A program made the translations under genes and the position numbers. DNA of 64,000 nucleotides from Linyphia triangularis (Eukaryota; Arthropoda; Arachnida; Araneae; Linyphiidae): positions 27,480,093 through 27,544,092 of the forward strand of contig OZ021731.1 of the NCBI GenBank assembly GCA_963978545.1. Reading direction: 5' to 3'. Positions 11,280 through 22,661 of this stretch are shown here, piece by piece. The notes beneath the pieces were generated by a model. That model was not told where the DNA came from. It worked only from the letters and a program-made list of their open reading frames with translations, and searched no databases. Every line of letters begins with the position of its first letter. Positions within the stretch are counted from its first letter, which is position 1.

Positions 11280-11940
11280 CTTCTTTGACTTGGATGTAAG
11301 TCTTTGACTTGAATGTAAGTCTTTGACTTGAATGTAAGTCTTTGACTTGAATGTAAGTCTTTGACTTGAATGTAAGTCTTTGACTTGAATGTAAGTCTTT
11401 GACTTGAATGTAAGTCTTTGACTTGAATGTAAGTCTTTCACTTGAATGTTAGTCTTTCACTTGAATGTTAGTCTTTCACTTGAATGTTAGTCTTTGACTT
11501 GAATGTTAGTCTTTGACTCGAATGTAAGTCTTGGTCATGGATATTAGTCTTGGTCATGGATATTAGTCTTGGTCATGGATATTAGTCTTGGTCATGGATA
11601 TTAGTCTTGGTCATGGATATTAGTCTTGGACTAAGATATTCATCTTGAACTTGCGCCGACCAAACGGTATAGTGGTTAGCGTGCCAGCTTCTAGACCGCG
11701 AGGTTGCGTGTTCCGAGTCCCGTGTTGGCATGGGTGTTTGTAAATGTATGTTGGCTTGTCTAATGACGAATGTTTCGGCGCATTATAGCCCTCGTGTTGC
11801 TGACGGCGCCAGATAATCTGAAAACAACCAGCCAATCATCTTGAACTTGCATTTAAATCTTTGAACTTGTAATTTTAAATCTTTGGGCTTGTATTTTTAA
11901 ATCTTTGGACTTGTATTTAAATATTTAGATTTAAATGTAA
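11280..11940 (+). repeat. Minisatellite with 20-bp units, changing type along its length, split by a SINE
   Basis: At about 11290-11530 a 20-bp unit TCTTTGACTTGAATGTAAGT repeats ~12 times, with GTTAGT variants in the second half. From 11531 to 11630 the unit changes to TTGGTCATGGATATTAGTC (about five to six copies). After the SINE-I copy at 11655-11835, degenerate AAATCTTTGGACTTGTA units continue to ~11940. The unit types share the TCTT-GAC-TTGAATRTTAGT skeleton, so they probably diverged from one ancestor. Confidence 0.85.
11655..11835 (+). mobile_element. SINE-I copy 3, inserted in the minisatellite
   Basis: Full-length head with A box TAGTGGTTAGCG. The tail is AACAACCAGCCAA. A perfect 15-bp TSD TCATCTTGAACTTGC lies at 11640-11654 and 11836-11850; the target is minisatellite-derived sequence. 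Confidence 0.95.
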
Positions 11941-13384
11941 GGTCGATTTTGCCATGTCATACACCTTTTTCGATTCATACAAAAAGAAGCGTCGATTGTT
12001 TTCAAACAAAGCAATCCCATTTCTTTTCACAATTCCTTGGTTTTTCTTCTTCCTTGACCAGGCTAGATCGATCTGTGCTGCATATCATGCTTCGATCTTA
12101 TCGACTTTTGTTAACATGTTTCCCTTCATTCGGGGCATCGAAAGCTCGGAAAGAACAGTCTGAAACTGGAATTACTTGACCTTCCTCCCAAATGGATGGA
12201 ATTTCGTGAGGAATTCTTTGCATTCATTCGGGAATTATTTGTTTGTTTATCAATTGTTTTTATTACCAGCAAGGATTTACAGGCTTGCATACAACTCAAC
12301 CCCGTCTGGGAGTACAATTTTTTCTTGTGTTATTTGAAAAGGTTTCTTTAACAATGTAACAGCAAGGTGTAAACGCGTGATTAGAAATCTGTGAGTAAGG
12401 TATTGATGTCGCAGATTTGCGGCTTTGGATTCGTTTGAGGTATTATGGAAATTATCTATCACATCTGTATTTGTGGTACATTTATTTTCCGGATAAGAAA
12501 CTATTTTTTAAATTGCGGAACTATCTGAAGATTGTTTGTTAAATAAAAAAAAGGTGGATTTTACACAATGTCTCCATTCTTTTTGTAATTATTTTTGGCG
12601 AGTTTTCAAATTATACCAGACTGGTGAAACAGAGCCACACATATACGCTATATGAGCCATTTTAATTATGAAGCTTGGACTGATATGGAGATGTGAGCTT
12701 TGATTAATACTGTTGATATCTCTTATGTTGTGCTGTCTCAATTGGTCTGTAAAAATTTAAAAAAATTGTTCAGATTGAAAGAAAGGTACATTTTCTAACA
12801 ATTGTATTTACACCACTCACAATAAATTAAATTACATTATAGTTTTAATATTTATATTAACTTAATCAAAATGATAAATTAACCTATATTAAACAGCCCT
12901 TCAAACTGATTCAAGTCGTCGAATACTCCAATGCTTAATAAGGGTAAGTTCTTATCGTGCTAGGAGCGTTCCACAATCGTTCAATATATATTGATGTTAG
13001 TTGAAGATCTAGCAGTGAATTACGACGTTCAGTGTTATTCGCCTGTCGCATGAAATGATTATTTCCCGTCTAACTTTGTCATAATCTTACGGTAACTTTC
13101 TTGTTGCACCGTTTTTGCAAACACAACTTATTTTTATAGAAATCTTGCACACTTTCTTTCAATGATAGTACAGAAAATCCATTCTTCTTGTCTACTATTG
13201 AAATTACTCATCTTTTCTTGAATATGGTGCATAATTTCAAAAAGTTAATTCTTATTCGCCAAATTAAAAATTAATAAGATCATTTTCCCTGGCCATTGAG
13301 AAAACAGATTTAGATAGCTCGCACACAAGTCTACCGCCTTATGTGAGCAGTGGTTGACTTGTTGGCGCAAACGACGACGTACAT
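11941..13384. other. No gene recognised
   Basis: Several overlapping short frames at 11949-12462 lie on both strands with no recognisable domain or splice context. The rest is AT-rich single-copy-looking sequence. Confidence 0.4.
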
Positions 13385-14476
13385 TTTATGGTATACTAGC
13401 TAAATACCCGTGCTTCGCTACGAAATTTCAATATGTGCAATATTTTAGCTAGCTGTGAGGCCTCGCATTGCGGAAATCTGTCATTCGTGTATAGAACTCA
13501 GTTTTTGGTGCTTCGCTCTCAGGAAGGTTCATCTCTACGCAAAATCGAGCTAGCTTCGTTCTCTGAAAAGTTCATGGACACATAAACACAGGCTTATTTT
13601 ACTCGTTAAAAGGTTCATTGCTATGCAAGCATAGGCTCTCTTCGCTCGCTGAAAGGTTCATTGCTGCGTAAGCATAAGCTCGCTTCACTCACTAAAATCT
13701 AATTGCTACGTAAAGACTTAAGGTTGCAAGCCTCTTCCTTCTCAAGAAAAAAAAAATTCCCCGTTAATACAATAATACAACACCCCTTTAAGATTATTTT
13801 AACACGTGTTTGTGGAAAGCAAAATTTGAGGCTAAAACTACTTATGTTAAAACTTTCATAGATCTAGGCCTATTCAAAATCGCTTTTTGTGAAAATATTA
13901 ATTGAAAAACAAATTTAAAATTTTAACATTCTTTTTGTCAGACCAATTAGAAGGCCAAAACTACTTGTGTTGAAAATTTCAGAAATGTAGCCCAATTACA
14001 AATCCTTTTGTAAAATATTTGTTAATTAATTAAAAAAATTTTTTTTTTTCAAAAATCCAATTGGAAGGCCACAACTATTTATGTTGAAAGTTTCAAAGCT
14101 GCAGCCCTATTTGAAATCGTTTTGTAATATATAAATTACTTAATTAAAAAAATTATTTAAAAAAGAACAAAATAAAAATTTTAAATTCTGTTTTTTAAAA
14201 ATCCAATTAAAAGGCCAAAACTACTTATGTTGAAAATTTCAGAGCTGTAGTCCTATTAGATATCGTTTTGTAACATATTTATTAATTAATTAAAAAATTA
14301 ATTAAAAAAGAACTAATTAAAATTTTAACATTCTGTTTGTGATGTATAAAATTAGAAGGCAAAAACTACTTATGCTGAAAATTTCAGAGCTCTACTCCAA
14401 TTTTAAGTAAGTTTCTATAGATCCACAGAGCCACAGACAGACAGACAGACACACAGCTTGTTTTATTATTATAGAT
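13385..14476 (+). repeat. Dispersed repeat block with ~5 internal 113-149-bp subrepeats
   Basis: It starts TAGCTAAATACCCGTGCTTC and ends CAGACAGACAGACACACAGC then TTTTATTATTATAGAT. From ~13815 to 14400 a unit starting GAAGGCCAAAACTACTTATG and followed by GAAAATTTCAGAGCTGTAG recurs at about 13828, 13950, 14063, 14212 and 14354. No coding capacity. The element class is unknown, though the ATTATTATAGAT end also appears near 8360-8395. Confidence 0.55.
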
Positions 14477-14535
14477 GATACATTTATTTGCATAAGTTGC
14501 ACGTTTGTACCAGTTATTCTGGCAGTTTTTTATAT

Positions 14536-15221
14536 TGTAGCGTGGACGGGTTCGAAAGATTTGAAGCCAAAGCAGATCAAAAGTTGCAGAAATTTATTCC
14601 AATATAAATCTTCTCAGATTCTCTTACAACTCCAGAACTTCTCGTTCTAGTAGACAGGATACAGCTCTTTTCACAACAATAGAGCACAAAACAGCAGTTA
14701 AAAACTTGACAACAACTGCTAAATCGCCGCAAAAGACAATGCAATACAGTTCGCTTAGTATCTCCAGTCAACTAATTCAGTGACTCAAAATCCAAGAACT
14801 AACTAACCCTACTCACGGCCGTCCTTAATAGGAGTGGTGAATCTTCACGAACCTTCCAGAGAGAGAAATTTGGAGAACTTTCCAGATCGTAGTAGAAAAG
14901 TCCTATACATGTACATGGGATACATGTACCTATACATGTACCGAAAATGTCGCCAAATGTTCGCCAAGTTTGGCAACATTTGGCGATTTCTCACCAAATT
15001 TGGCGAGATTGCCATTACCATAATGTTAAATGCCCTGCTCCTTAAAACTCGCTTCCCGGAGTTACCTCTGTAAAACTCGTTATCAAGCGATAACACCCAT
15101 ATTGCCGAGAAACCAACTTAACGACGAACTATTGCACTGCCTTATGCGAAATGTACATACATTTTACTATTTATAAAATTAACACTACGAAATATTTACA
15201 AATATACAAAAATTCGTAACA
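14536..15221 (-). mobile_element. Solo LTR-A, copy 1
   Basis: On the minus strand the sequence starts TGTTACGAATTTTTG and ends GTCCACGCTACA. It contains clustered TTGGCGA motifs and an AATAAA near the end. The 4-bp TSD ATAT lies at 14532-14535 and 15222-15225. TG..CA ends, a 4-bp duplication and size (~690 bp) fit a gypsy-type LTR. No internal gag-pol follows, so it is a solo LTR. Confidence 0.85.
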
Positions 15222-15225
15222 ATAT

Positions 15226-16003
15226 ATATAATCTGTCAAGTACTGTTTAAGAAGTGGTTGAAAAACATTTAAAAGGAAAACAGTTTCGTAGGACAGAAAT
15301 AATGACATAAATCCTTTTATTATGATTAGATGATAATGACAATGCACCTGTACCTACAGTTTATGGTAAAAGCATAAACACGAAATCATTCTTTTCTAGA
15401 TATTTTGAAATCGCACGGGAAAATTTCTCATCGAATTTCATTGTTTCAGAAACGATTTTTTTTTTTTGTATTGTTCACGTGCTCTTTGTTCATAAAGATT
15501 TATTTAAATACATCAAGACTTGCGTAATATGTATAAAACATTTTGTGTGTGTACTTTTTCTAATTGATGGCTTAGAGGTGAAGTACTTAACTGGAGTTCT
15601 AGTCATCAGGGGTTCGCATTCGAGTGATATCAATAGTAAAAATAAAAAAAAATTAGACCCGTTTGCTGTTATATTTTTCACAGTTGTCACACACTATACG
15701 TATATAGTTCACTTTTGGTATTTTTCTAGTGGAGATTCCCTTAAAAACTAACCACAAAATTAAAATAAGTTACTTCTCAATAAGTAGATTGTAAGGAGGA
15801 GTTGTGATAGGTAAATGTGGGTGCGTATTTTTTTGTTCTTCCTCAAAATAACTAATGACGTTTTCAAGTGAATATAGTTTTGTAAACTATTTTCATATGC
15901 GTTCGTATACAAAAATCACAATACATTCTAATAGATTTTATCGTTTGCTTTTATGTTCGCATGTACTGAAAATCTGAAATCATCTTTTCACTTTTATTTA
16001 GAA
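15226..16003. other. No gene; weak tRNA-like stretch at about 15566-15640
   Basis: GGCTTAGAGGTGAAGTACTT and GGGGTTCGCATTCGAG suggest decayed A and B boxes. The frames on both strands at 15479-15751 overlap this and are not supported as genes. Confidence 0.3.
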
Positions 16004-16129
16004 ATTGATTTTCTTTTCTTAATATTTAAATAACTAATTTTTAAAAAAAAACTTTTGTTTAAATATTTGAAATCAGAATGAAATTCTTCATAAATATAAA
16101 CTAATTTCACTCGTTTTTAAAAAATGTCC
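16004..16129 (+). mobile_element. G-family repeat, terminal fragment
   Basis: It matches the right end of 34122-34658: TTAATATTTAAATAACTAAT, GAAATTCTTCATAAATATAA and TTTCACTCGTTTTTAAAAAA, truncated just before the terminus. Confidence 0.6.
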
Positions 16130-16613
16130 ATTACGTCATATCAAATTCTGGAAGTCCTTTTCGGAAGACCTTCCACAAAGAGACGTTACTGCGATTCTTT
16201 CAGTTACGAATATCCTCAATAGTTATGCCATATCCTCAGCGTACAGATATTACTCATGGCGTAATAGTTCAAATTCACGCTACAGCCCACGCCGCTCAAT
16301 AGAAAGAAGTGTTGGATCACTTGGTTTGCTGAGGGCGTCTTTACAATGAGCTTGTTTCCTTTTTTTTTTTTTGAGTTTTGTAAAAAGGGCGTGAGGTGCG
16401 GATTGTGGGTGGAGCTCTGTTTTTGCAGAAGAAATACGAGGGCAGAGTGGGTTAGTGGGATCAATTATTGTCAAGCCACATGGTTAATGTATGTCGTATG
16501 CGTAAGTAGCTCAGAACAGATGCTGTGCGCCGTATTCAAATATCGCATCGCTCATCTGAATGAATACTGGCGTGTATGCCATATTTATTGAAATTGAGAT
16601 AAACGCGCCATAA
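16130..16613. other. No gene recognised
   Basis: Mutually overlapping short frames on both strands at 16216-16591; no family or splice signal was recognised. Confidence 0.4.
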
Positions 16614-16617
16614 GTAC

Positions 16618-17314
16618 TGTTACGAATATCTGTATATTTGTAAATATATCGTAGTAGTAATTATGTAAAAAGGGATTAACATTTCGCATAAGGCTGTGGA
16701 AGAGTTGACTTTACTTCGCTTTCCTGCAATGCGTCTCTTAATGCTTGAAAACGAGTTTTAGAAGGGGCAGGCTATTTAACATTATGGTTAAAGGCAATCA
16801 CGCCAAGGTGGCGAGATAGTGCCAAGTTGGCGACGGTTTTGGCGACTAATTTGGTCGCCAATTTGGCGAGAAATCGCCAAATGTCGCCAACGAGAAATTG
16901 TAACTTGGCGACCATTTGGTGACATTTTCAGTCCCCATGTACATGTATAGAGCTTTTCGACTACGATCTGGAAAATCCTCCAAATTTTTATCTCTAGAAG
17001 ATTCACGACTCTCTTATATAAGGCCGGCCGTGAGTTGAGTTAGTGGAGTTACTGAGTTAGTTGTCTCGCAGCGAGCATTCAGAGAGTTCCGAAAGTGAAC
17101 TGTATTGCATTGTCTTTTGCTTCGATCTTAGCAGTTGTGTATCTAGTTTTTAACTGCTGTTTGAGCTCCATTGTTGTGTAAAGAGCTGTATTGAGTCTAT
17201 TAGAACATGAAGTTCTGAAGTTGTAAAAGAATCTGAAAAGAGTTATATCAGAATGAATTTCTGCAAGATTTGATCTGCTTTGGCTTCAAGTCTTTCGAAC
17301 CCATCCACGTAACA
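16618..17314 (+). mobile_element. Solo LTR-A, copy 2
   Basis: It begins TGTTACGAATATC and ends CCATCCACGTAACA, with TSD GTAC at 16614-16617 and 17315-17318. U3 contains a dense block (about 16800-16925) of TTGGCGA and its complement. A TATATAAGG box lies near 17018, placing the likely transcription start shortly downstream. Confidence 0.9.
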
Positions 17315-17344
17315 GTACATTGAATAAGGAAACCTTGATTCGCT

Positions 17345-17565
17345 TATGGAATACGGCAATTCTCTTATGTATGGGCAGGAAATTTTTTGCTCTTTTTCTA
17401 CTCGAAACAAATTAGATTCCAAGTTTTATGGAATCCAGTATTGCGTGAGTACTTTATAAAACAAAAACATTGTAAATTGATGCTGGTTTCAACATAATTT
17501 TGCTATTGTATTATGTTTATGAATAGGAAAAAAGCAAGCAATGTCCCGTGCGTCAGCCGGAGACA
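17345..17565. mobile_element. Fragment related to the CTGACGCACGGGACA foldback
   Basis: TTGCTCTTTTTCTACTC near 17388 and the inverted counterpart GAATAGGAAAAAAGCAAGC near 17521, followed by GTCCCGTGCGTCAGCC, match the outer arms of the element at 5778-6162. The palindromic centre differs. Confidence 0.55.
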
Positions 17566-17599
17566 ATTTCTCAATATATTTCCTATAGTTCTATGAACT

Positions 17600-17782
17600 T
17601 AAGCTTGGCGTTCACTATCGTTGAGCAGAGCAGAGCAGAGCGGAGTGGATTAGAGCCAATTACTAGGCTGTCAACGACCATTGTAGCACGAGCCTCGTGC
17701 TACAGTTGACGTTGGCAGCCTTGTAATTGGCTCTAGTCCACTCCGCTCTGCTCTGCTCAACGATAGTGAAAGCCAAGCTTTA
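17600..17782. mobile_element. Foldback-K element, copy 1
   Basis: The arms are inverted over ~85 bp each: TAAGCTTGGCGTTCACTATC through GAGCAGAGCAGAGC and GGAGTGGATTAGAGCC on the left and their complement on the right, meeting at GCACGAGCCTCGTGC. A second copy is at 47070-47259. It looks like a MITE; the TSD is short or absent. Confidence 0.8.
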
Positions 17783-18224
17783 TTCTGTGGATTCATACTA
17801 GAAAATAGAGCAAAGGAATTCATTAAATATTTCATTGATATATTTTTTAAAGTGGTTTAAAATGGCCTGGATTTTTTCAACTTGGATTACGCGTTTGCTA
17901 GTAAAGAAAAAAACACCTCCTTGCTCGTACTTTTGAATACGCCCAATTTCCTGGAAGGTAGCATAGTGTCTTCTAACATCTTCAAATAATTAAAATTTAT
18001 CTACCCAGTAATTTGCATCTAAACAATATTATATTCGGATAATCTATGTTTCCCTTTTGCAACAGACTCGATCCTTCGGCAATGATTAATACGTCATTCT
18101 CTATCAACATTTCTTTACTAGAAATCTCATTATGCCCTCAAAAGAGTTTTCAGCAATGCTCCATCAAAATGTTACGCACAACAAAAGAAGTTTCGTCAGT
18201 TAAAATTCTGGAACTAACTTTATA
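17783..18224. other. No gene recognised
   Basis: AT-rich, no shared repeat detected. Confidence 0.4.
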
Positions 18225-18900
18225 ACAATATAACCAATAAAAAATTATGAATCCCTAATATCCATTGATAATTTTTATATTCATTAACCTAGTACAAATT
18301 CTGTTGTCAACGAGTGCTTGGTGTTTTCATCTAATATAAAATATTAATAAACATCTCTCTCAGCAAAATATGGCCGACCAAACGGTATAGCGTGCTAGCT
18401 TCTAGACCGCGAGGTTGCGGGTTCCGAGTCCCATGTTAGGCATGGGTGTTTGTAAATGTATGTTGGCTTGTCTAATGACGAATGTTTTGGCGCATTATAG
18501 CCCTCGTGTTGCTGACGGTGCCAGATAATCTGAATACAACCAACCAACCAACTCAGCAAAATATGCGGCAAGCTACGTTTCAAAATTTATTTATTAAAAA
18601 TGAATGTTAATTGATGCATTCCCGTCCAAAAACCTTTTGTTTATTCTGATTAAAATAAGTTTGGTAACAAAAGAGAATTTCAACAATGATTGGTTGAATG
18701 ATATTTATTAGTATTCCAAAATTATTATACAAACGTGCTTAAAAGCGACCTTTTAGTGATAGTGGCAACTCCCAAAACTTTATAGAATATATCGACATTG
18801 AATATATCTGCCAAGTTTGAACTTGATAAGACGACGGCAAGTGGGTTAATAAATCTTCCTCCGATTTGTCCGTTAATATAAAGGATTTAAAAAAGATCCT
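18225..18900 (+). repeat. D-family repeat, copy 2, split by a SINE
   Basis: It starts near TATCCATTGATAATTTTTAT and ends GTTAATATAAAGGATTTAAA. The internal order matches copies at 20.4 and 43.2 kb once the SINE-I at 18373-18551 and one TSD are removed. Confidence 0.75.
18373..18551 (+). mobile_element. SINE-I copy 4 with A-box deletion
   Basis: The A-box region reads CGGTATAGCGTGC, lacking TGGTTAG, so pol III promotion is probably lost. A perfect 14-bp TSD CTCAGCAAAATATG lies at 18359-18372 and 18552-18565. It interrupts a D repeat. Confidence 0.94.
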
Positions 18901-18947
18901 CTTTTGATCTTTTTACTATGAAAAAACAAATACTCAATACCACAGAT

Positions 18948-19572
18948 TAGAGGTCGGAAATATCGATCAAAATAAATATCGATAGTATATCGTTGCATAG
19001 AAAAAAAATATCGATAAAATATCGATACATGATTTATTTTTTTTTTAATTTGATTTTTAATTTTGCCAGAAACGAAGTTTTTCGGAACGAATTACTACTT
19101 TTCATTTTCTTTTTGTAAGGTGACTACTTTTACAGCTTGAATGGATCTATTACAAAAGAAAAAGTTATATTATTGGTTAATTGGTGCAATAATTTTAAGA
19201 AAAATTTAGAAAATTTTCAATAACTTTTAATGACACACACAACACATCCATATAATTAATACATATTTTCCAATTTTATTTTTATTTTCGAAAGCCAAGG
19301 AGGTTCACCCCCTTGTACGCTCCAATTGGCGCCCATGATTATGAAGTGTACGTCAAAATATTGAACATTGATGCCATTTTAACTGCCTCTCAGCCAAGTC
19401 CAAATTTTAGTTTTGATGTTTTTGAAAAAGGAATAAAGAAAATCGAAAAAACACACGGAACTACAAAACGATCATTAAAAAAAAAAAAAAAATATTTGAA
19501 AATATCGATATATCGGTGACTTTTATCGATATTTAAAAAAAAAATATCGTATCGATATATCACCGACCTCTA
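18948..19572. mobile_element. hAT-like non-autonomous element
   Basis: The ends are TAGAGGTCGG and CCGACCTCTA, a typical hAT-type terminus. The 8-bp TSD is CCACAGAT (18940-18947) and CCACAGAA (19573-19580), 7 of 8. Subterminal ATATCGATA words occur on both sides. The 68-codon frame at 19313-19519 ends in a lysine run and does not show a BED finger or dimerisation motif, so the element appears non-autonomous. Confidence 0.75.
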
Positions 19573-19644
19573 CCACAGAAACTTGTACGATTTTAAGAAA
19601 TGCTATAACGCATTATAAAAACACAACACAAAGCACAAATTAAG

Positions 19645-19822
19645 TTGGTTGTATTCAGACTATATGGCGCCGTCAGCAACACGAGGGCTATAATGCGCCG
19701 AAACATTCGTCATTAGACAAGCCAACATACATTTACAAACACCCATGCCTAACACGGGACTCGGAACCCGCAACCTCGCGGTCTAGAAGCTAGCACGCTA
19801 ACCACTATATCGTTTGGTCGGC
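19645..19822 (-). mobile_element. SINE-I copy 5
   Basis: Reverse orientation, full-length, with intact B box (CGGAACCCGC on this strand) and TTGGTTGT tail complement. A perfect 14-bp TSD AAGCACAAATTAAG lies at 19631-19644 and 19823-19836. Confidence 0.95.
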
Positions 19823-19836
19823 AAGCACAAATTAAG

Positions 19837-20424
19837 CGATCGCAACGAGCATTATTTCAGTTCCGTTGTTCCCGTAACTTTCCGATATGATATCCCTTTC
19901 TGGTGTATAAAAAGACATATTTCTAGATAAACTTTCAGATATTTTTTCCAGGTGCTTCCTTCCTATAAATACCCATTTTCGATACGAGTCAGTGGGTCAA
20001 CATTGTTATTTTCTGATTTATGTCCGATTCATGTCGGGATGGTGTCTCTTCTTTATTAGGACACCGAAATGACGTGTGCCATTGTTTAGTGGGAGGGAAA
20101 GTGGCTTTTTTTTTATCCATCGCAATTGATTGTGATTGTTTGTGGATTTCTCCTGATTATAGGGGAAAAAAAGTCTAAAAAACTGCTGCATGTAAACTGC
20201 TTCTGTTGTAAGAAAACGTGAAAGGGTTGTAAATGTTTACTTGAAAAATAACTCTAGTTTTTATCGTGAATAATGCTATATTTCCTATATATAGATTTAT
20301 ATATTAATTCCTAATGCCAGTTAATAATTATATATCTAGTATTACGGTTACACTTGCACCCACTTGGCGTTTGAAAAATAAATAAGTGGAAATTTTTTTT
20401 AACATTCAGATAAAATAATAAAAT
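19837..20424. other. No gene recognised
   Basis: No coding or shared repeat signal is seen. Confidence 0.4.
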
Positions 20425-21118
20425 CTGTAAAAACAAAGTTATTAATATAAATCCATTGTATACATTGGGGTTAGCGTGCTAGCGTCTAGACCGCGAGGTT
20501 GCGGGTTCCGAGTCCCGTGTTAGGCATGGGTGTTTGTAAATGTATGTTGGCTTGTCTAATGACGAATGTTTCGGCGCATTTTTAGCCCTCGTGTTGCTGA
20601 CGGCGCCAGATAATCTGAAAACACCCAACCATTGTATACATTGGCAATTTTTGTATTCATTAACTTAGCATCGTTTCTGTTGTCGGCGTGTGCTAGGTGT
20701 TTGCATCTAATTTTAAAAATAAAAAAATCTATCAGCAAAATGTGCGGTAAACTACTTTTCAAAATTTTTTCATTAAAAATGAATGTGAATTTATGCATTT
20801 ACATCCAAATATCTTTTATTTATTCTAATTACAACTTTATTATGTATTTATTAATTAAAACATTTTTGGCAACCCAATTTGAAGACTGCAAGTTGGGTTT
20901 ACAAGTGCGAAACTTTTTTTTAAAAGCGACTTTTTACTGACAGTGAAAGCCCCCAAAATTTGATAGAATGCATTGTCATCGACATCGAATCTCTCCGCCA
21001 AGTTTCATCTCGATTGGATGACGCCAAAGGGGTTAATTAGGCCTTCGCAGATTTGCCCGCTATCGACATACACAGCCAACCACCCACACACAAAATCGAA
21101 GTTAATATAAAGGGTTTA
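20425..21118 (+). repeat. D-family repeat, copy 3, split by a SINE
   Basis: Left part ATAAATCCATTGTATA, then (after the SINE) CATTGGCAATTTTTGTATTC, GGTGTTTGCATCTAATTTTA, GTGAAAGCCCCCAAAATTTG and a final GTTAATATAAAGGGTTTAAA. It is collinear with 43185-43735. Confidence 0.75.
20469..20628 (+). mobile_element. SINE-I copy 6, 5'-truncated
   Basis: It begins GGTTAGCGTGCTAGCG, lacking the first ~21 bases including part of the A box. A perfect 16-bp TSD CCATTGTATACATTGG lies at 20453-20468 and 20629-20644. Truncation at the 5' end with an intact TSD is the signature of incomplete target-primed reverse transcription. Confidence 0.94.
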
Positions 21119-21434
21119 AAAAGTATAATATGTGTCAGAAATTATTCACATGAACAGAAAGGAAGTGCATTTTACTAAGAAATATTATAAATAAAAAAAA
21201 AAAACGAATTTTGAACTTAAAGTTTAGTCATTCCACTCCTCAGTAAATAATCTTACCAGAGCTCATACCTCAAAAGAAATGACGCACTTTTATCAAGGTT
21301 TCATTATTGTCTTCAAAACACAATAGCATTAATTAACCAGTATTTTGAATAATTTAGCATAGATGTAACATAATTAATGATTAAGTTTTTAGTACAGTCT
21401 ATTCGTGTCTGTAGAAAGATACTATCACATATAT
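21119..21434. other. No gene recognised
   Basis: No signal beyond short AT tracts. Confidence 0.4.
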
Positions 21435-21665
21435 TTTTTTTTAATTTCTTAGATGATTTTTTTTTTTTTTTTTTTAATTTCTTAGATGATTTTTTTTTTT
21501 TTTTTTTTAATTTCTTAGATGATTTTTTTTTTTTTTTTTTAATTTCTTAGATGATTTTTTTTTTTTTTTAATTTCTTAGATGATTTTTTTTTTTTTTTTT
21601 AATTTCTTAGATGATTTTTTTTTTTTTTTTTAATTTCTTAGATGATTTTTTTTTTTTTTTTTTGC
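21435..21665 (+). repeat. Minisatellite: poly(T) plus AATTTCTTAGATGA, ~7-8 units
   Basis: AATTTCTTAGATGA alternates with T runs of about 13-20, in seven to eight units. Unit length varies only in the T run, suggesting slippage plus unequal exchange (or sequencing noise). Confidence 0.85.
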
Positions 21666-22150
21666 AATTATCTTCCAAAAATTCTATTGTCTCTAAATTG
21701 TTTCATTAAACAAAGGCTGTTTGATAAACTTGGAATCTCTTTGAATAAATAAAACTGAAAGTCTTTCAAATAAAGAAACTTCTTTCAACACTGGTCGAAT
21801 AATAAAATGTCGCGTAGTGTATTCACGTCTGAATGGAGATTCATGTTTATTACTTGACTTACCCAAGGCTAAGGACGTAAATTTTTTTTTAATTATTTCT
21901 GGAATTTTTTTTTTTTTTTAACTAACCCAAAACTAGGGGTGTGGAACATCGCACAACTTTCAATTAAACTACAATACTTCGGTGGATTTGTGTCATTTAC
22001 CGTTTGTATATTTTCATCATTCATTTAGCATAAATGTCTAGTTTGGTGATATTTTTTGCGATAATACTTGTATGGGTCTTAAAAAAAAAAAAAAAAAAAA
22101 AACTCGGCAAAATGGTGTTTTTGGCGATATATTTTTCAATAATTCTTATA
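21666..22150. other. No gene recognised
   Basis: Poly(T) and poly(A) runs; the minus-strand frame at 22021-22266 runs through poly(F) and into the H repeat and is not supported. Confidence 0.4.
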
Positions 22151-22159
22151 TTATCCATT

Positions 22160-22640
22160 CTTATAAGTAAAACTGAGGAGAGGAGAAAAACGATCATTGC
22201 GTGAGTTATGCTCAAGGAAAGAGAACTCTGTGTTGAAGGCATTCGTTTTTCAACTTTTTCCGCCATTAAAGCATTTTTATGGAAATTTCGGAGGTGGAGA
22301 TGTTTAGAACACCTTAAGAGGCATTACCACAGCGATTTTGATCAAAATCGTTAGAGCCATTTTTTAGCAAGCATTGAAAAACATGATTTTTTCAATGGCA
22401 GCTACCCTTTGCGCATGCGCAATTTTGAGGAAAACCGTAATGGTGTGGTAGGTCCTTGTGCCATCACCAACCCTCGCACCAAATTTCAACATCGTAGGTT
22501 AGTTTGTTCGGGAGTTATGCTGACCACGTACGCACAGACGCACGCATTTTTCCCTAGATCACTTTTTTGAGATCCGGATGTTCCAAAACGTGGAAAAAGG
22601 TTTAAAAAATTGATTTTTTTTTTAACCGTATACTATACTT
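22160..22640 (-). repeat. H-family dispersed repeat, copy 1
   Basis: In reverse complement it reads GTCAGCATAACTCCCGAAC, AAAATTGCGCATGCGCAAAG, GGTAGCTGCCATTGAAAAA and AATGCCTCTTAAGGTG, shared with 28970-29270, 43875-44475 and 47515-47660. It contains a GCGCATGCGC palindrome at about 22417. Non-coding; class unknown (possibly a LINE or Helitron untranslated region). Confidence 0.6.
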
Positions 22641-22661
22641 TTATTACCCTATATATTATAT

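Noticed and set aside
11949..12462. Small gene cluster
   Set aside because: Frames overlap each other on both strands and have no motifs or splice context.
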